Made by a program: the position numbers and the translations under genes
Assembly: GCA_937625935.1 (NCBI GenBank)
Contig: OW569346.1
Coordinates: forward strand, 124,001-188,000
DNA from: Tetramitus jugosus
Taxonomy: Eukaryota; Heterolobosea; Eutetramitea; Acrasida; Vahlkampfiidae
Length of the DNA stretch: 64,000 nt
Reading direction: 5' to 3'
In this document: piece after piece, positions 31,409 to 40,387 of the stretch
Position numbering within the stretch: position 1 is the stretch's first letter
Layout: each line of letters opens with the position of its first letter
The notes under the pieces: generated by a model
What the model saw: the letters and a program-made list of their open reading frames with translations, nothing else
The model's database searches: none
What the model was told of the DNA's origin: nothing

Positions 31409-32681
31409 ATGCGCCAACACATTCTGATCATAGGCAATCACTCATTGTTCCGTGTGGAGAACAGACTGGGACAACTTCAATTAAAAAAAGATGTGGCTCA
31501 TCTCCCTCTTCCATCCGCACTGTTATCTAGTCAAGAGCAACTTGACACACACGACGATTGCTCTGCGATTGGTGAGGGCATAGAGTATTTGACTCATTTG
31601 GCATGTGGTGAAAACTTTATTGTCACGTGCACAAATCACAACCGGTTGTTTGGCATAGGGCAATCAGATTTCTTTGAGTTTATGAGTGAACGGGCAGCCA
31701 ATTTGCATGCCACAGAGTGGATAGAGGTAGATTTAGGTGAAGATTTATCCGAGGTGCTGTGTTCATCACCAGAGAATCGAATCACGAAACTTGTCTGTGG
31801 AGGTGAATGTGTTTATGTCGTGGTGAAGGATAAATGGGTGTTTAGTCGTGGATCGAACAGTGATGGACAATTGGGGATTGGTGATATACTCGGTAATAGG
31901 TGTGATGTGTTTACACTGGTGAGTGAGTTTATGAACAAGAGTAATGGTTGTGATGAAGAAAGATCGAGGATCACTCATATGAAGGCAGGTCATTATCATG
32001 CGTGCCTGGTTGTCGATTACAAAATCTTCTTCTCAACAGGATACAACAGTTGTGGACAATTGGGAATTGATACCATTTGGGGATCAAAGACAAAGTTTAC
32101 TCATGTTACGTCCCTTAATTTAGATGATGGAGAATTGATTCAGGATATTGGCTTGGGTGGTGCTCACACTGCTGTTCTCACTACGAGAGGGAGACTGTTT
32201 ACAGTCGGATGGAATTCTTATGGTGAATTAGCTGATGGTTCCAATCTCTAGGGCCTCATGGCATCTTGTCAGTGTACCCTTCTTCATTTCAAAGCTATTC
32301 GTCGATGCAAAAGCAAATCGAACGCTAATCATGCCTCGTGACGATTCACTAATTTATGGTGCTGGATCTATGATGAAAAACTCATATCTCAACATGACTT
32401 CCTTGAAAATTCCAAACGTTGTTGCCCATAACAGCCAAGTCGAGGTACGGGGACACAGAAGATCAATGTATGCGATCTATGATCGATCCTTTGTGCATGG
32501 ATTGTCACCGCCGAGAAAGTATCTGGATCTGCGTCCGATACATATGAGGGTTACACACTTAGAAGCAGGAAACTCCTTTCTGGCAGCAATAATCAGTTCA
32601 GAGGTTCGCTCTGCATACCCATTGTTGATTCATCGAATGAAGGATCACAAATTTTCAGATGTTTCATTCCTGTTCACCTAA
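31409..32681 (+). pseudogene. Broken RCC1-repeat/BTB gene (frame break at 32249, BTB truncated)
   Basis: RCC1-like blades are clear: VFSRGSNSDGQLGIGD, FFSTGYNSCGQLGID and LFTVGWNSYGELADGS. The frame then stops at TAG (32249-32251), but the next RCC1 segment (RASWHLVSVPFF onward) continues immediately in the +1 frame, from AGG at 32250. Skipping one T restores it. The second part ends with LLIHRMKDHKFSDVSFLF and a TAA, exactly where a BTB domain starts (SDV is the BTB opening). So the BTB domain is missing. Two lesions argue for a decaying copy of an RCC1/BTB gene. A single-base sequence error would explain the first lesion but not the second. A +1 programmed frameshift at CTC-TAG-G is an unlikely third reading. 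Confidence 0.6.
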
Positions 32682-33068
32682 AAGTAATATTCTGAGAGAT
32701 GCTGGTTTAACGCTGTTGGTTTATACTTGTCGGCCAGACATGAGTGTAAGTTTGAAACACATTAGGTGAAATCCAATCACATTGTTTCTGCAGCACAGGT
32801 CAGGTTTCCACAGTATAGAAGAGTCGAGCAAGTTGCATAGCCAACGAGAGCAACTATGAAAATAAGTGGGAGAGTTTTCATTGCTAGCACAAGTGATTCG
32901 GGAATGTTCGTGCAACAATGATCGCTGGTGAGGAGAAATTGCAGAGAGTTCGAGGCACAAAGAACAGGCGTTACGCCTCGTCTGCCCTCAAACCTTTCTT
33001 TATTGGGCACCTTCAAGCGGGGACAACAAAAAACCGTAGAGGCTAACATTCATTCTCGACAGCAAAGA
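32682..33068. other. Gap between the broken RCC1 gene and the tyrosinase-like gene
   Basis: These 387 bases contain the small minus-strand ORF listed separately. On the plus strand the tyrosinase frame is open upstream of its first ATG from about 32928 (GTG codon), reading like coding sequence, so an upstream exon of that gene may lie here. Confidence 0.35.
32777..32881 (-). CDS. Possible small secreted peptide or first exon, 34 residues
   Basis: ATG at 32881 opens a 34-codon frame that looks like a signal peptide (MKTLPLIFIVALVGYATCS) plus a short Cys-containing tail with an N-glycosylation sequon (NLT). No family and no convincing donor were found for a longer product. It may be chance. 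Confidence 0.2.
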   Translation of the reverse strand: MKTLPLIFIVALVGYATCSTLLYCGNLTCAAETM

Positions 33069-34988
33069 ATGAATGTTCGAAAACAAGCAAATTCTTCATA
33101 TCCAAAAGCAGAGAAGGATACCTTTATCCAAAGAATTAAACTGCTGAAAAACAGTGGTAAATATGACCTGTATGTTGAGATCTACGCTCAGTGCATGAAG
33201 AGCAGCTTAAGCGCTATCTCTTCGACATCTCAAATCTACCACCGAGGCATCTTGTTCTTACCTTGGCATCGATGGTTCTTGTCGCAATTCGAATCAGAAC
33301 TCGGATGTCCAATTCCCTATTGGGATTGGACTGGTGACTACTCGGGTTTATGGGAGAATGATTTCATGGGAGGTGATGGTGATGAGTGTGGTATCGTGAA
33401 GTACGGCCCATTTTCAAAAATCAACAATTGGAAGTTGACAGTGGGCGTTGGAGTTAGTGAGATTGGAGAGGAATTGATAAGAATGATGCATGGTCGAATC
33501 ACTAATAAGATGTCATTGCCTGATGATAATCGTGTGAGAACAATCATGTCTATCCAGTCATTTGCTGAGTTCAGCAATCAAGTACATAGTATGTACGTGG
33601 ATGTCAGAGAGTGGATCGGGGGTTCTCTATCCATTGAAACAGCTCCTAATGATCCTATTTTCTGGCTCATGCACAGCTACTTAGACTTTTTATGGGCCCA
33701 ATGGCAATCTCGACACCCCAGACTCGCATTTCAGTTTGCATCTGAGCACATTTTGAACACTAATTTAACCTATAGCGGTCACTTGAAGAGTGTATCTGTT
33801 GGAAACACGGCAGACTTCATTACGCTTGGCTACTGTTACGACAAGCTAAAGTCAATTCCCCGAATTGAGACACAAGAGATTCCCGTACCTGTCCGAACAA
33901 TATCTGAAGTCTCCACCATAAGAGTCTCAGTCAACAGAGATGTTTCTTGGGACAACGACAATGCGAAAATTGCGTCACCGCAAACAATGAGCCTGACTGA
34001 GTTCGATACCTTCTTTGCCCCTCCTCAATTACAGCAACAAATCTCGAGCAACGAGGCAACTCGTCCTTCAGTCAGACCTGTAACAAATGAGTGCGTGGAG
34101 TCAAGAACTCTCGGTGAAGTGTCGAAATATTCTACCTCTAATCCACCTACAAACGATCTCTTATTGTTTGATATGGATGCACCAATCCAGCAAGAAACAA
34201 TTCCAAAGTTCTCCTCTCGACATCATGTAGAAGTAGCAAGCGCGAGTTCAAAGGTAGAGCATGTAAGACAGATCAGTTCTACAGCTCCCACACTTTCACC
34301 CAATAATATTCGATCAACACAGAGAACATTGCAAAACGACATATCTGCAAACAGGAAACCCAGGCAACAAGCGAACCCAACATTTCAAAGTGCTACCCAA
34401 TCTCAGTCTACTGTCACCATACCTCCAGCAAGTGAAGGAATTAGCTACTCAACATCTAACCATCAAACAAGGAATGTTCAGCCCTTCCCGTCATTTGGAA
34501 AACAACACCACAATCTAGAAACAACTTCGTCCACTTTCGCTGTACATACACTACCAAACAACCCTCAACGTGCAACAACTACTAGTCCAGTTTCATCTCG
34601 TTCTCATCAAGGAAGAACTTTGTCATTCACTTCGATTGCTTCTCGTTCCAGAGTCTCAAGCAACAAGATAGATATTCAAGCACAAAGTTCACAAATGAGT
34701 GGCAATCTGTTGGATTTCGGTGTACCTCAAGACAATAGCACACAAAATCACAATCGACCACGAGCCTCCACTCAACATTATGCAACAGTTCATCAAACAC
34801 AATCCTGCAGCCAACCAATGGAAATAGACCAATCGAGAAAGAATCTGGACAGTATAACTTCGAACACGATCTTCTCTTCAGGATTCAACCAGTTTCCTTC
34901 ACCAAGCCAGAATCTTTCAAATAATGCATCTAGTTCAAAAACAAGAAGTTCTAGCTTCACAGCTGCTGATGACTTTTTCTTCTCATAA
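33069..34988 (+). CDS. Tyrosinase-fold protein with lost copper ligands and a long disordered tail
   Basis: 639 residues from ATG at 33069 (N-terminus uncertain, see the upstream gap). The tyrosinase/hemocyanin fold is clear: YHRGILFLPWHRWFLSQFE (CuA half, about 57-75), IPYWDW, VREWIGG and DPIFWLMHSYLDFLWAQW (CuB half, about 195-212). Active enzymes use three His per copper. CuA keeps the His of YHRG and PWHR, but the first ligand position reads Cys (YAQC). In CuB the HNxVH-x-W-GG motif reads YVDVREWIGG, replacing both His with Tyr and Arg; only the last His (LMH) remains. Dicopper oxidase activity is therefore unlikely. The C-terminal 340 residues are Ser/Gln/Thr/Asn-rich, with LLLFD (a clathrin-box match). 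No signal peptide is seen in this model. Confidence 0.82.
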   Translation: MNVRKQANSSYPKAEKDTFIQRIKLLKNSGKYDLYVEIYAQCMKSSLSAISSTSQIYHRGILFLPWHRWFLSQFESELGCPIPYWDWTGDYSGLWENDFMGGDGDECGIVKYGPFSKINNWKLTVGVGVSEIGEELIRMMHGRITNKMSLPDDNRVRTIMSIQSFAEFSNQVHSMYVDVREWIGGSLSIETAPNDPIFWLMHSYLDFLWAQWQSRHPRLAFQFASEHILNTNLTYSGHLKSVSVGNTADFITLGYCYDKLKSIPRIETQEIPVPVRTISEVSTIRVSVNRDVSWDNDNAKIASPQTMSLTEFDTFFAPPQLQQQISSNEATRPSVRPVTNECVESRTLGEVSKYSTSNPPTNDLLLFDMDAPIQQETIPKFSSRHHVEVASASSKVEHVRQISSTAPTLSPNNIRSTQRTLQNDISANRKPRQQANPTFQSATQSQSTVTIPPASEGISYSTSNHQTRNVQPFPSFGKQHHNLETTSSTFAVHTLPNNPQRATTTSPVSSRSHQGRTLSFTSIASRSRVSSNKIDIQAQSSQMSGNLLDFGVPQDNSTQNHNRPRASTQHYATVHQTQSCSQPMEIDQSRKNLDSITSNTIFSSGFNQFPSPSQNLSNNASSSKTRSSSFTAADDFFFS

Positions 34989-35003
34989 TAAAGAAAATGA
35001 CCT

Positions 35004-36497
35004 TTATCTAGTGGCATTCTCGGCATTGTACTCTATGTCATGCGTGAAAGCACGAGTGAAAGCAATACCATACTTGAGCACTTTGTAAATAGGATCTAGG
35101 ATTGAAAGGAACTGAGTGATAACTGGTACAACATCCGTCGGATCATAAATGATATCTCTGGCAATCAGAAACTTGGAGAACCAACTTCTAATGTCTTGGA
35201 AGGACTTAATGGGCATGATGAATGCCAGCAATAGGACCATGGCAGCAGCAATTTGTTGATTCTTGCCAATTGGGGAGAGTACCATTTGTGGGTCAGCATC
35301 AAAGAAACAAGATGCAAATTGAGCCGGATTAGCCGATCTGAACAAATGTATACCAGACGTTGATCGGGGATTACACTCAATCGGATATAGTTTCGATGTT
35401 TTGTGACATCTGATAAAATCAAAACTGATTTGGCCAGTGAACATAGTAGAGGAGACAAATTGTTGGACAAAATGACGTACGTCATTGGGATCATTCGCAT
35501 TTTCAAAGTAAACGCTTCCGCCATCTACTCTTCCAGAGTTAGTGTAGACTCCACCTACATACACTACGTGGGCAGCTACTTGACCATTATGAACGATCGA
35601 ATAAGAGCACAATAACTCACCATCAATATATTGTTGACCTACCCATGGTCCTCCACTCAACTCTGACTCACTGCTCTCAGAATCTTGTGTATTCATATCA
35701 AAAGTATCCAGTACCGATTTTAATGACGGTCTAATCAATACTTCTACAGCAAATCGTGAGAAGGCTGGCTTAAGTACAATATCTAGCTGTTCATTCCCAT
35801 CTACATTTGCGTTCATGTCATTTAAATACTTTGTCAAATCATTTCGAGTATGAAGTACAACTGAGTGGGGAGCCGACCATTCTTGATCTGCACCATTCAC
35901 ACTCATCATGTCTTGAATCATTTGGTTGAATGTAAACTTGTCATGTACTTGTTTCATTATTTCAAAATCACCAACAAAGACTGTCAACTCATCATCCATC
36001 GTACCGCTCACATTCTTTCTGCATTCTTGGAACTCTTGACAAATGATTGACTTGTATTTGCTGACCCACATGGCATCCTCGCAAGTCGGAATGATCAATG
36101 AGATCGAATTGTCAGCACAGTACTTGCCCAATTTCTTCGCATAGAGCCTCGGGTTGACATTTGGAAACACGTCAATAAAATGATTGCAGTGCACGTGACT
36201 CGAAAACCTACTCAGCGGAAATGGGTACACAAAACTGGATTCCACACTGTGTACGAAGTGACCTGCTTTGGACAACATTCGAATCAGATCCAAAGTGTAA
36301 GTCGAACGACCACCAGTCACAACAATATTCTTCCCGACTGCTGTTGCCTTGTTTGGTAGTTGACTGGAACAACGACAACCATTCACAACAATCGCAAACA
36401 TCATCTTTGCACAATCCCACATTGCCAGAGGAAAAATGACGAAACACAAGAGAATAAATCGAAGGAAAGTAAACAGCAAAACGTATCGATGCATCAT
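35004..36497 (-). CDS. Membrane-anchored ATP-grasp family protein
   Basis: 497 residues starting with a hydrophobic anchor (residues 5-40, FTFLRFILLCFVIFPLAMW). A Rossmann-like segment follows (KNIVVTGGRSTYTLDLIRML), then a pre-ATP-grasp region with SLIIPTCEDAMWVSKY, then the ATP-grasp fold: DIVLKPAFSRFAVEV, VGQQYIDGELLCSYSIV, TGQISFDFIRC and YPIECNPRSTSGIHLF, whose Glu and Asn are typical magnesium ligands. ATP-grasp enzymes form bonds between a carboxylate and an amine via acyl phosphate; the substrate here is unknown. A second hydrophobic segment near residue 420 (IAAAMVLLLAFIMPI) suggests tight membrane association. The stop is only 15 bases from the convergent tyrosinase-like gene. Confidence 0.8.
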   Translation of the reverse strand: MMHRYVLLFTFLRFILLCFVIFPLAMWDCAKMMFAIVVNGCRCSSQLPNKATAVGKNIVVTGGRSTYTLDLIRMLSKAGHFVHSVESSFVYPFPLSRFSSHVHCNHFIDVFPNVNPRLYAKKLGKYCADNSISLIIPTCEDAMWVSKYKSIICQEFQECRKNVSGTMDDELTVFVGDFEIMKQVHDKFTFNQMIQDMMSVNGADQEWSAPHSVVLHTRNDLTKYLNDMNANVDGNEQLDIVLKPAFSRFAVEVLIRPSLKSVLDTFDMNTQDSESSESELSGGPWVGQQYIDGELLCSYSIVHNGQVAAHVVYVGGVYTNSGRVDGGSVYFENANDPNDVRHFVQQFVSSTMFTGQISFDFIRCHKTSKLYPIECNPRSTSGIHLFRSANPAQFASCFFDADPQMVLSPIGKNQQIAAAMVLLLAFIMPIKSFQDIRSWFSKFLIARDIIYDPTDVVPVITQFLSILDPIYKVLKYGIAFTRAFTHDIEYNAENATR

Positions 36498-36595
36498 CGT
36501 CGTGTGATCTGCTTTTTGTTTGTTGTTTTGTTCGCTGATGAGATGAACTTTTCACACTACTAAATAAAAAAAAACTCCCACTGGCCACAGTTTTT

Positions 36596-39307
36596 TTATT
36601 CGTCGAGTAAATGTTCGTATTCCCCTCCTTCTTCTTCCCGTCCATATCCCTCATATTCATAATAATTGTCTGCGTTAATCTCCTCGTACTTGAGCATTTC
36701 TCTTCTGATTTTCTTGGCCCGACGGATATTGGCCACTCTGATCTTGTGTGGCAAATGGTCCAAGTCAACAGGTACACGGGACCATTTCAAAAATTCCATG
36801 CCATAGCGAGGACCGTATTGTTCACAGACTCGAATCTTGCACGTTCTCAAATGCTCTACAGCCTTGTGCGTACTCATACCTTGCTTATCATATGCTTCGA
36901 TCAAGGAATCGTACAACTTTGGTCCAGCGACAAACTCTCCTCCTCTATTCAATTCTTCAATCATGAAGCCTGCCCTCTCTAGATCACCATTATCAAGAAA
37001 ACGATGGTAAAGTTGATGAATGAGAGTAGGATATGGAATCATACTGTGATCCCTTGTCATTTGTCTGTAATAATTGAATGCACCTTCGAGATCACCATTC
37101 GCGAAACTAACCTTCATCATGGATTGCAGAGTTCGTTCGTTTGGTTGCAATTTGTTTTCTCTAATTTGTTGATATACCTTCTCAATATCTTCTGTGAGCT
37201 CCATGATTGACAGGTAGTGGATCGCCGTTTGATAAAAAACAATGTTGGGCTTAATGCCTTCAGCTATCATCTTATCATAGTATTCATTGGCTATTTCAAC
37301 CTCACCAAACTTTAGGTGATATCCAACGATAATTGTATAGAGGCTAGACGAGCGATTGTAACCATACTTTTCTGTAATACTATCAAACACTACTCGAGCC
37401 TCCTCCAAAGAATTGTACAAACATAACTGTGCAATAATCATCAGTAGGTGTTTGTATGATGGTTCCACTCCCTTCTTTCGCATCGAGTCCACAATATGAT
37501 ACAAGTCAGAAGCAGTACCAAATCGAGCAGCACCATTCAGAATATATCGATAATGCTCGCTCGTTCGTGGAGTATCTGTTTGTTTGTTCATCTCTTTCAG
37601 CAAGCTAAACGCTCCCACTTTGTCACGCAATCTAAACTTGTCGTATATCATCACAGAATAAATATGTGGGTGTATAGAGCCAACCATTTGCTTGTAATCA
37701 TTGATTATTCTTCTTGCCTTGTCATAATGGCGCACTTGTAAAAAATATTGAATCAGGGTGACGAATACAGCCAACTTAGGGACCACCTGCATATCTATCA
37801 TACTAAAGTACAAGTTCTCAGCTTCATTCACTTTCTCTCTCCTCACTAGCCCACTGATACGGAAAGCAACCACATTGATATCATTCTTGTCACGTACAAG
37901 ACCATCCTCAATCATCAAATCGAGTATTCTGTCCATTTTCTTCAAATCTCCCGTGAGAGCAGCATTGGACAATAACGGAGAATACGTTTGAAATGTTGGA
38001 ACCAATCCTCGCTTCTTCATTAGATCGATAGCCTCAAAAGCTTCCTTGTATCTTCCCAGTTTCATACAACCATGAATCAAATGAATAAAATGTTCAGTGT
38101 GTATGACACCATTTGGCAATTCAAGAACAATTTTCTTTGCTCGGTCAACATCATGCATCTGAACAGCAACATGTCTCACAATCGTCATTGATACCTTTGG
38201 CGATGGATATTGATATTCTCTCTTGTACTGATCAAACAGTTGCCAAGCCAAATCAGTTTTTTGACTTCTAAAATAGAGAGTAAGCAGCAAGGCATACATT
38301 TGATCGCTGGATGATGCACTCAATTGATAATCCTTCAACTTTCTGAGCAACTCCACTGCACTCTCCGTATCTCTAAATCTCACATAATGCTTAACCATCA
38401 TCAAATAAATCTGTTCATCCTTTTTGATACCACAACTCTCCAAAAAGTACAGCACTTTATCAAATTGTGCCAAATTGCGAGTCTTTCCCGCCAAATGCAA
38501 CATTTTTCTCAAAAACGACTCTGTAGGTCTCAATCTCGCATCACTATTAACATCATTATTATCGTACTCATCAGCATAATCAGCATCTTCATCACCTTCA
38601 TCACCCTGACTCGTACTACTTTGATTCCTCCTCTCGTTCATATACTTGACTCGAGCCCGACTGTCAAACGATTTCATGACTTGTTGAAATATTTTTTCAA
38701 TCAGATCAAATCGACCGACCTTTGCCAACTCATCCACCAACAACTCATACGTCTCATACGACGGCACATACTTTATCTCATACTCTTTTTTTCCGCCAGT
38801 CGGAGTCGGAGAATTTTTGTGGGACAAGGAGGGAGCAGAGATGGGAATGAGAGCGTATCGAGAGAGCACTTGAGACACTGCCAACTCTACTTTTCCATTG
38901 TGCATTAAACTGGAGATGAACACTCGAAATTGTTCCTCTCGGCCTTGACCACCAAACGGATGATGATGAAAATCATCATTTTCGTCGTTTTTCTCCAAAT
39001 TCAAGCTTCGTTGCATAGTGGGATCATCGTGCTCCAATGGTTGTGTCAATTGAGAGAGGAAATGAGTGTCTTGCAAGAGGAATGAACTTGATTTTTTGTG
39101 ATTTTTACTGCTATTGTCGTCAATGTTGTGAGCGAGTGTGGTGAATTGTTGTTGTTGTTGAAAGAGTGATCGTAGTAGTAGTGGTGGTGGTGGTGGAGTG
39201 ATGAATGATGATGTCTGAAGCTGTGATAATGAGGTAGTGCCTCTCTTGCGTGAGAGAAGATTGCAAGCATCACAGTGTCGAGTGATCCTTTTGCTGCTTC
39301 GATGCAT
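36596..39307 (-). CDS. Pentatricopeptide repeat (PPR) protein, probably mitochondrial
   Basis: 903 residues from ATG at 39307; the frame is open further upstream but lacks an ATG. The N-terminus (MHRSSKRITRHCDACNLLSRKRG) is strongly basic without acids, as in a mitochondrial presequence, followed by Pro and Gln runs and an acidic linker. From about residue 170 onward the protein is a series of helical-pair repeats of about 35 residues, such as YEAIDLMKKRGLVPTFQTYSPLL-type units and VEIANEYYDKMIAEGIKPN. I count well over a dozen. PPR proteins bind organelle RNA and act in editing, processing or translation. No C-terminal DYW or endonuclease domain is seen; the end is an acidic, Tyr-rich tail. 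Confidence 0.93.
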   Translation of the reverse strand: MHRSSKRITRHCDACNLLSRKRGTTSLSQLQTSSFITPPPPPLLLRSLFQQQQQFTTLAHNIDDNSSKNHKKSSSFLLQDTHFLSQLTQPLEHDDPTMQRSLNLEKNDENDDFHHHPFGGQGREEQFRVFISSLMHNGKVELAVSQVLSRYALIPISAPSLSHKNSPTPTGGKKEYEIKYVPSYETYELLVDELAKVGRFDLIEKIFQQVMKSFDSRARVKYMNERRNQSSTSQGDEGDEDADYADEYDNNDVNSDARLRPTESFLRKMLHLAGKTRNLAQFDKVLYFLESCGIKKDEQIYLMMVKHYVRFRDTESAVELLRKLKDYQLSASSSDQMYALLLTLYFRSQKTDLAWQLFDQYKREYQYPSPKVSMTIVRHVAVQMHDVDRAKKIVLELPNGVIHTEHFIHLIHGCMKLGRYKEAFEAIDLMKKRGLVPTFQTYSPLLSNAALTGDLKKMDRILDLMIEDGLVRDKNDINVVAFRISGLVRREKVNEAENLYFSMIDMQVVPKLAVFVTLIQYFLQVRHYDKARRIINDYKQMVGSIHPHIYSVMIYDKFRLRDKVGAFSLLKEMNKQTDTPRTSEHYRYILNGAARFGTASDLYHIVDSMRKKGVEPSYKHLLMIIAQLCLYNSLEEARVVFDSITEKYGYNRSSSLYTIIVGYHLKFGEVEIANEYYDKMIAEGIKPNIVFYQTAIHYLSIMELTEDIEKVYQQIRENKLQPNERTLQSMMKVSFANGDLEGAFNYYRQMTRDHSMIPYPTLIHQLYHRFLDNGDLERAGFMIEELNRGGEFVAGPKLYDSLIEAYDKQGMSTHKAVEHLRTCKIRVCEQYGPRYGMEFLKWSRVPVDLDHLPHKIRVANIRRAKKIRREMLKYEEINADNYYEYEGYGREEEGGEYEHLLDE

Positions 39308-39323
39308 GATTTTTGTTTTTGTT

Positions 39324-39336
39324 TTTTCGCGCAAAA
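39324..39336 (+). promoter_or_regulatory. E2F-like element upstream of the PPR gene
   Basis: TTTTCGCGCAAAA contains TTTCGCGC, an exact fit to the E2F core TTTSGCGC. It lies 17 bases upstream of the PPR ATG and about 107 upstream of the divergent 39443 gene. Motif match only. Confidence 0.25.
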
Positions 39337-39442
39337 CTCTCTTTGATTTTGTGTCGGCGGTGGGAGAACTTTTTGGCCGACACAATTCTACCGCATTCTC
39401 TTGTTGTGAACAAAAAACAGACCAGAAAAAGACGTACGAGAA

Positions 39443-40075
39443 ATGATGATCATGCAAAGGACAACAACACGATGTTGTGTCCCTCGCTCTATCGCTAATC
39501 TCAATTCTTTGTTATTGCGCAATGACAAACCACTATTACCACAAAGCTCTCGTCCCTTCTCCACTCTTTCATTCCTGGCTCAACAACAACAACAAACTCA
39601 GTCATCAAATGGTGGTTCAAATGTTGATGCGCCAACCTCAAACGTTCAGAAACAACAAGTATCTCAACCACAACCACAACCACAACCAGTCAAAATCATA
39701 AAACACCATCCTGGTACGACTCAAAATCCAATGAAGGAAACAAAAACAAAAGAAGGCTTTCGTAACGCACTGTTCGAATCAGAAGATGAGAAAAGTATGG
39801 TGAAACGAGGTGCCATTTTCTCACTGACATTTGCCTTGTTGCTCTGGCTCGGTACATACTATAGAGCTTATTTGATGCAGACGAATAGAGGCACACTGTG
39901 GTTGCCAGCCATTTTCGTCTATGCACACAATGAGCAGAGTCTGTTTGCGCAGCACTATTTTGGCAAGACATCGTATTCCAATGATTGGGGAGTGGATGAA
40001 ATGCAAGACAAGGAACAACGCGTGCAGCGATTGAAGCAATTGGAGCAGGAATACTCTGATGTGCCGGAGTTGTAA
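39443..40075 (+). CDS. Unrecognised single-TM protein, probably mitochondrial
   Basis: 210 residues. The N-terminus (MMIMQRTTTRCCVPRSIANL, then SSRPFSTLSFL) is basic and Ser/Thr-rich like a mitochondrial presequence with a cleavage-like RPFSTLS. A disordered Gln/Pro segment (40-90) follows, then a TM helix at about 125-145 (GAIFSLTFALLLWLGTYY) and a short ordered C-terminus ending in a charged helix. The length, the single TM and the divergent pairing with a PPR gene fit a lineage-specific inner-membrane or respiratory-complex subunit, but no family is recognised. Confidence 0.55.
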   Translation: MMIMQRTTTRCCVPRSIANLNSLLLRNDKPLLPQSSRPFSTLSFLAQQQQQTQSSNGGSNVDAPTSNVQKQQVSQPQPQPQPVKIIKHHPGTTQNPMKETKTKEGFRNALFESEDEKSMVKRGAIFSLTFALLLWLGTYYRAYLMQTNRGTLWLPAIFVYAHNEQSLFAQHYFGKTSYSNDWGVDEMQDKEQRVQRLKQLEQEYSDVPEL

Positions 40076-40387
40076 ATAAAAATTGTTTGTCGGGTTTTTA
40101 TTGAAGTAGAAAATGCACTTTGAATGACCTTGTTGAAGCTTTCGCACTCAATTGAGATAAGACATGAAGCTTGAAGATGGGCATCTGTTTTCTCCCTCAA
40201 CAACTTGCGACACGTATTGGCAACTGGACCGGAGATTGTTCTTGACTTTTGAGATGATGAAAAATTAACACTGAAACTCCAGCACACGGAAACAAAAATC
40301 GATCGATGCACAACACAACACAACAATCAATCGATCACACCATTTCCACCCGCAACAAAACACATTCCAATCATCATTCATGATATC
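40076..40387. other. Intergenic region, nothing recognised
   Basis: These 312 bases lie between two plus-strand genes, partly CAA/ACA-rich simple sequence close to the following start. It presumably holds the promoter of the mannosidase-like gene. Confidence 0.35.

Noticed and set aside
32235-32251. 14-base intron (GTTCCAATCTCTAG) to repair the RCC1 frame
   Set aside because: Far below any spliceable intron length, and it does not restore the missing BTB domain.
38324-38908. 194-codon plus-strand frame within the PPR gene
   Set aside because: Antisense shadow; the PPR repeats on the other strand are unmistakable.
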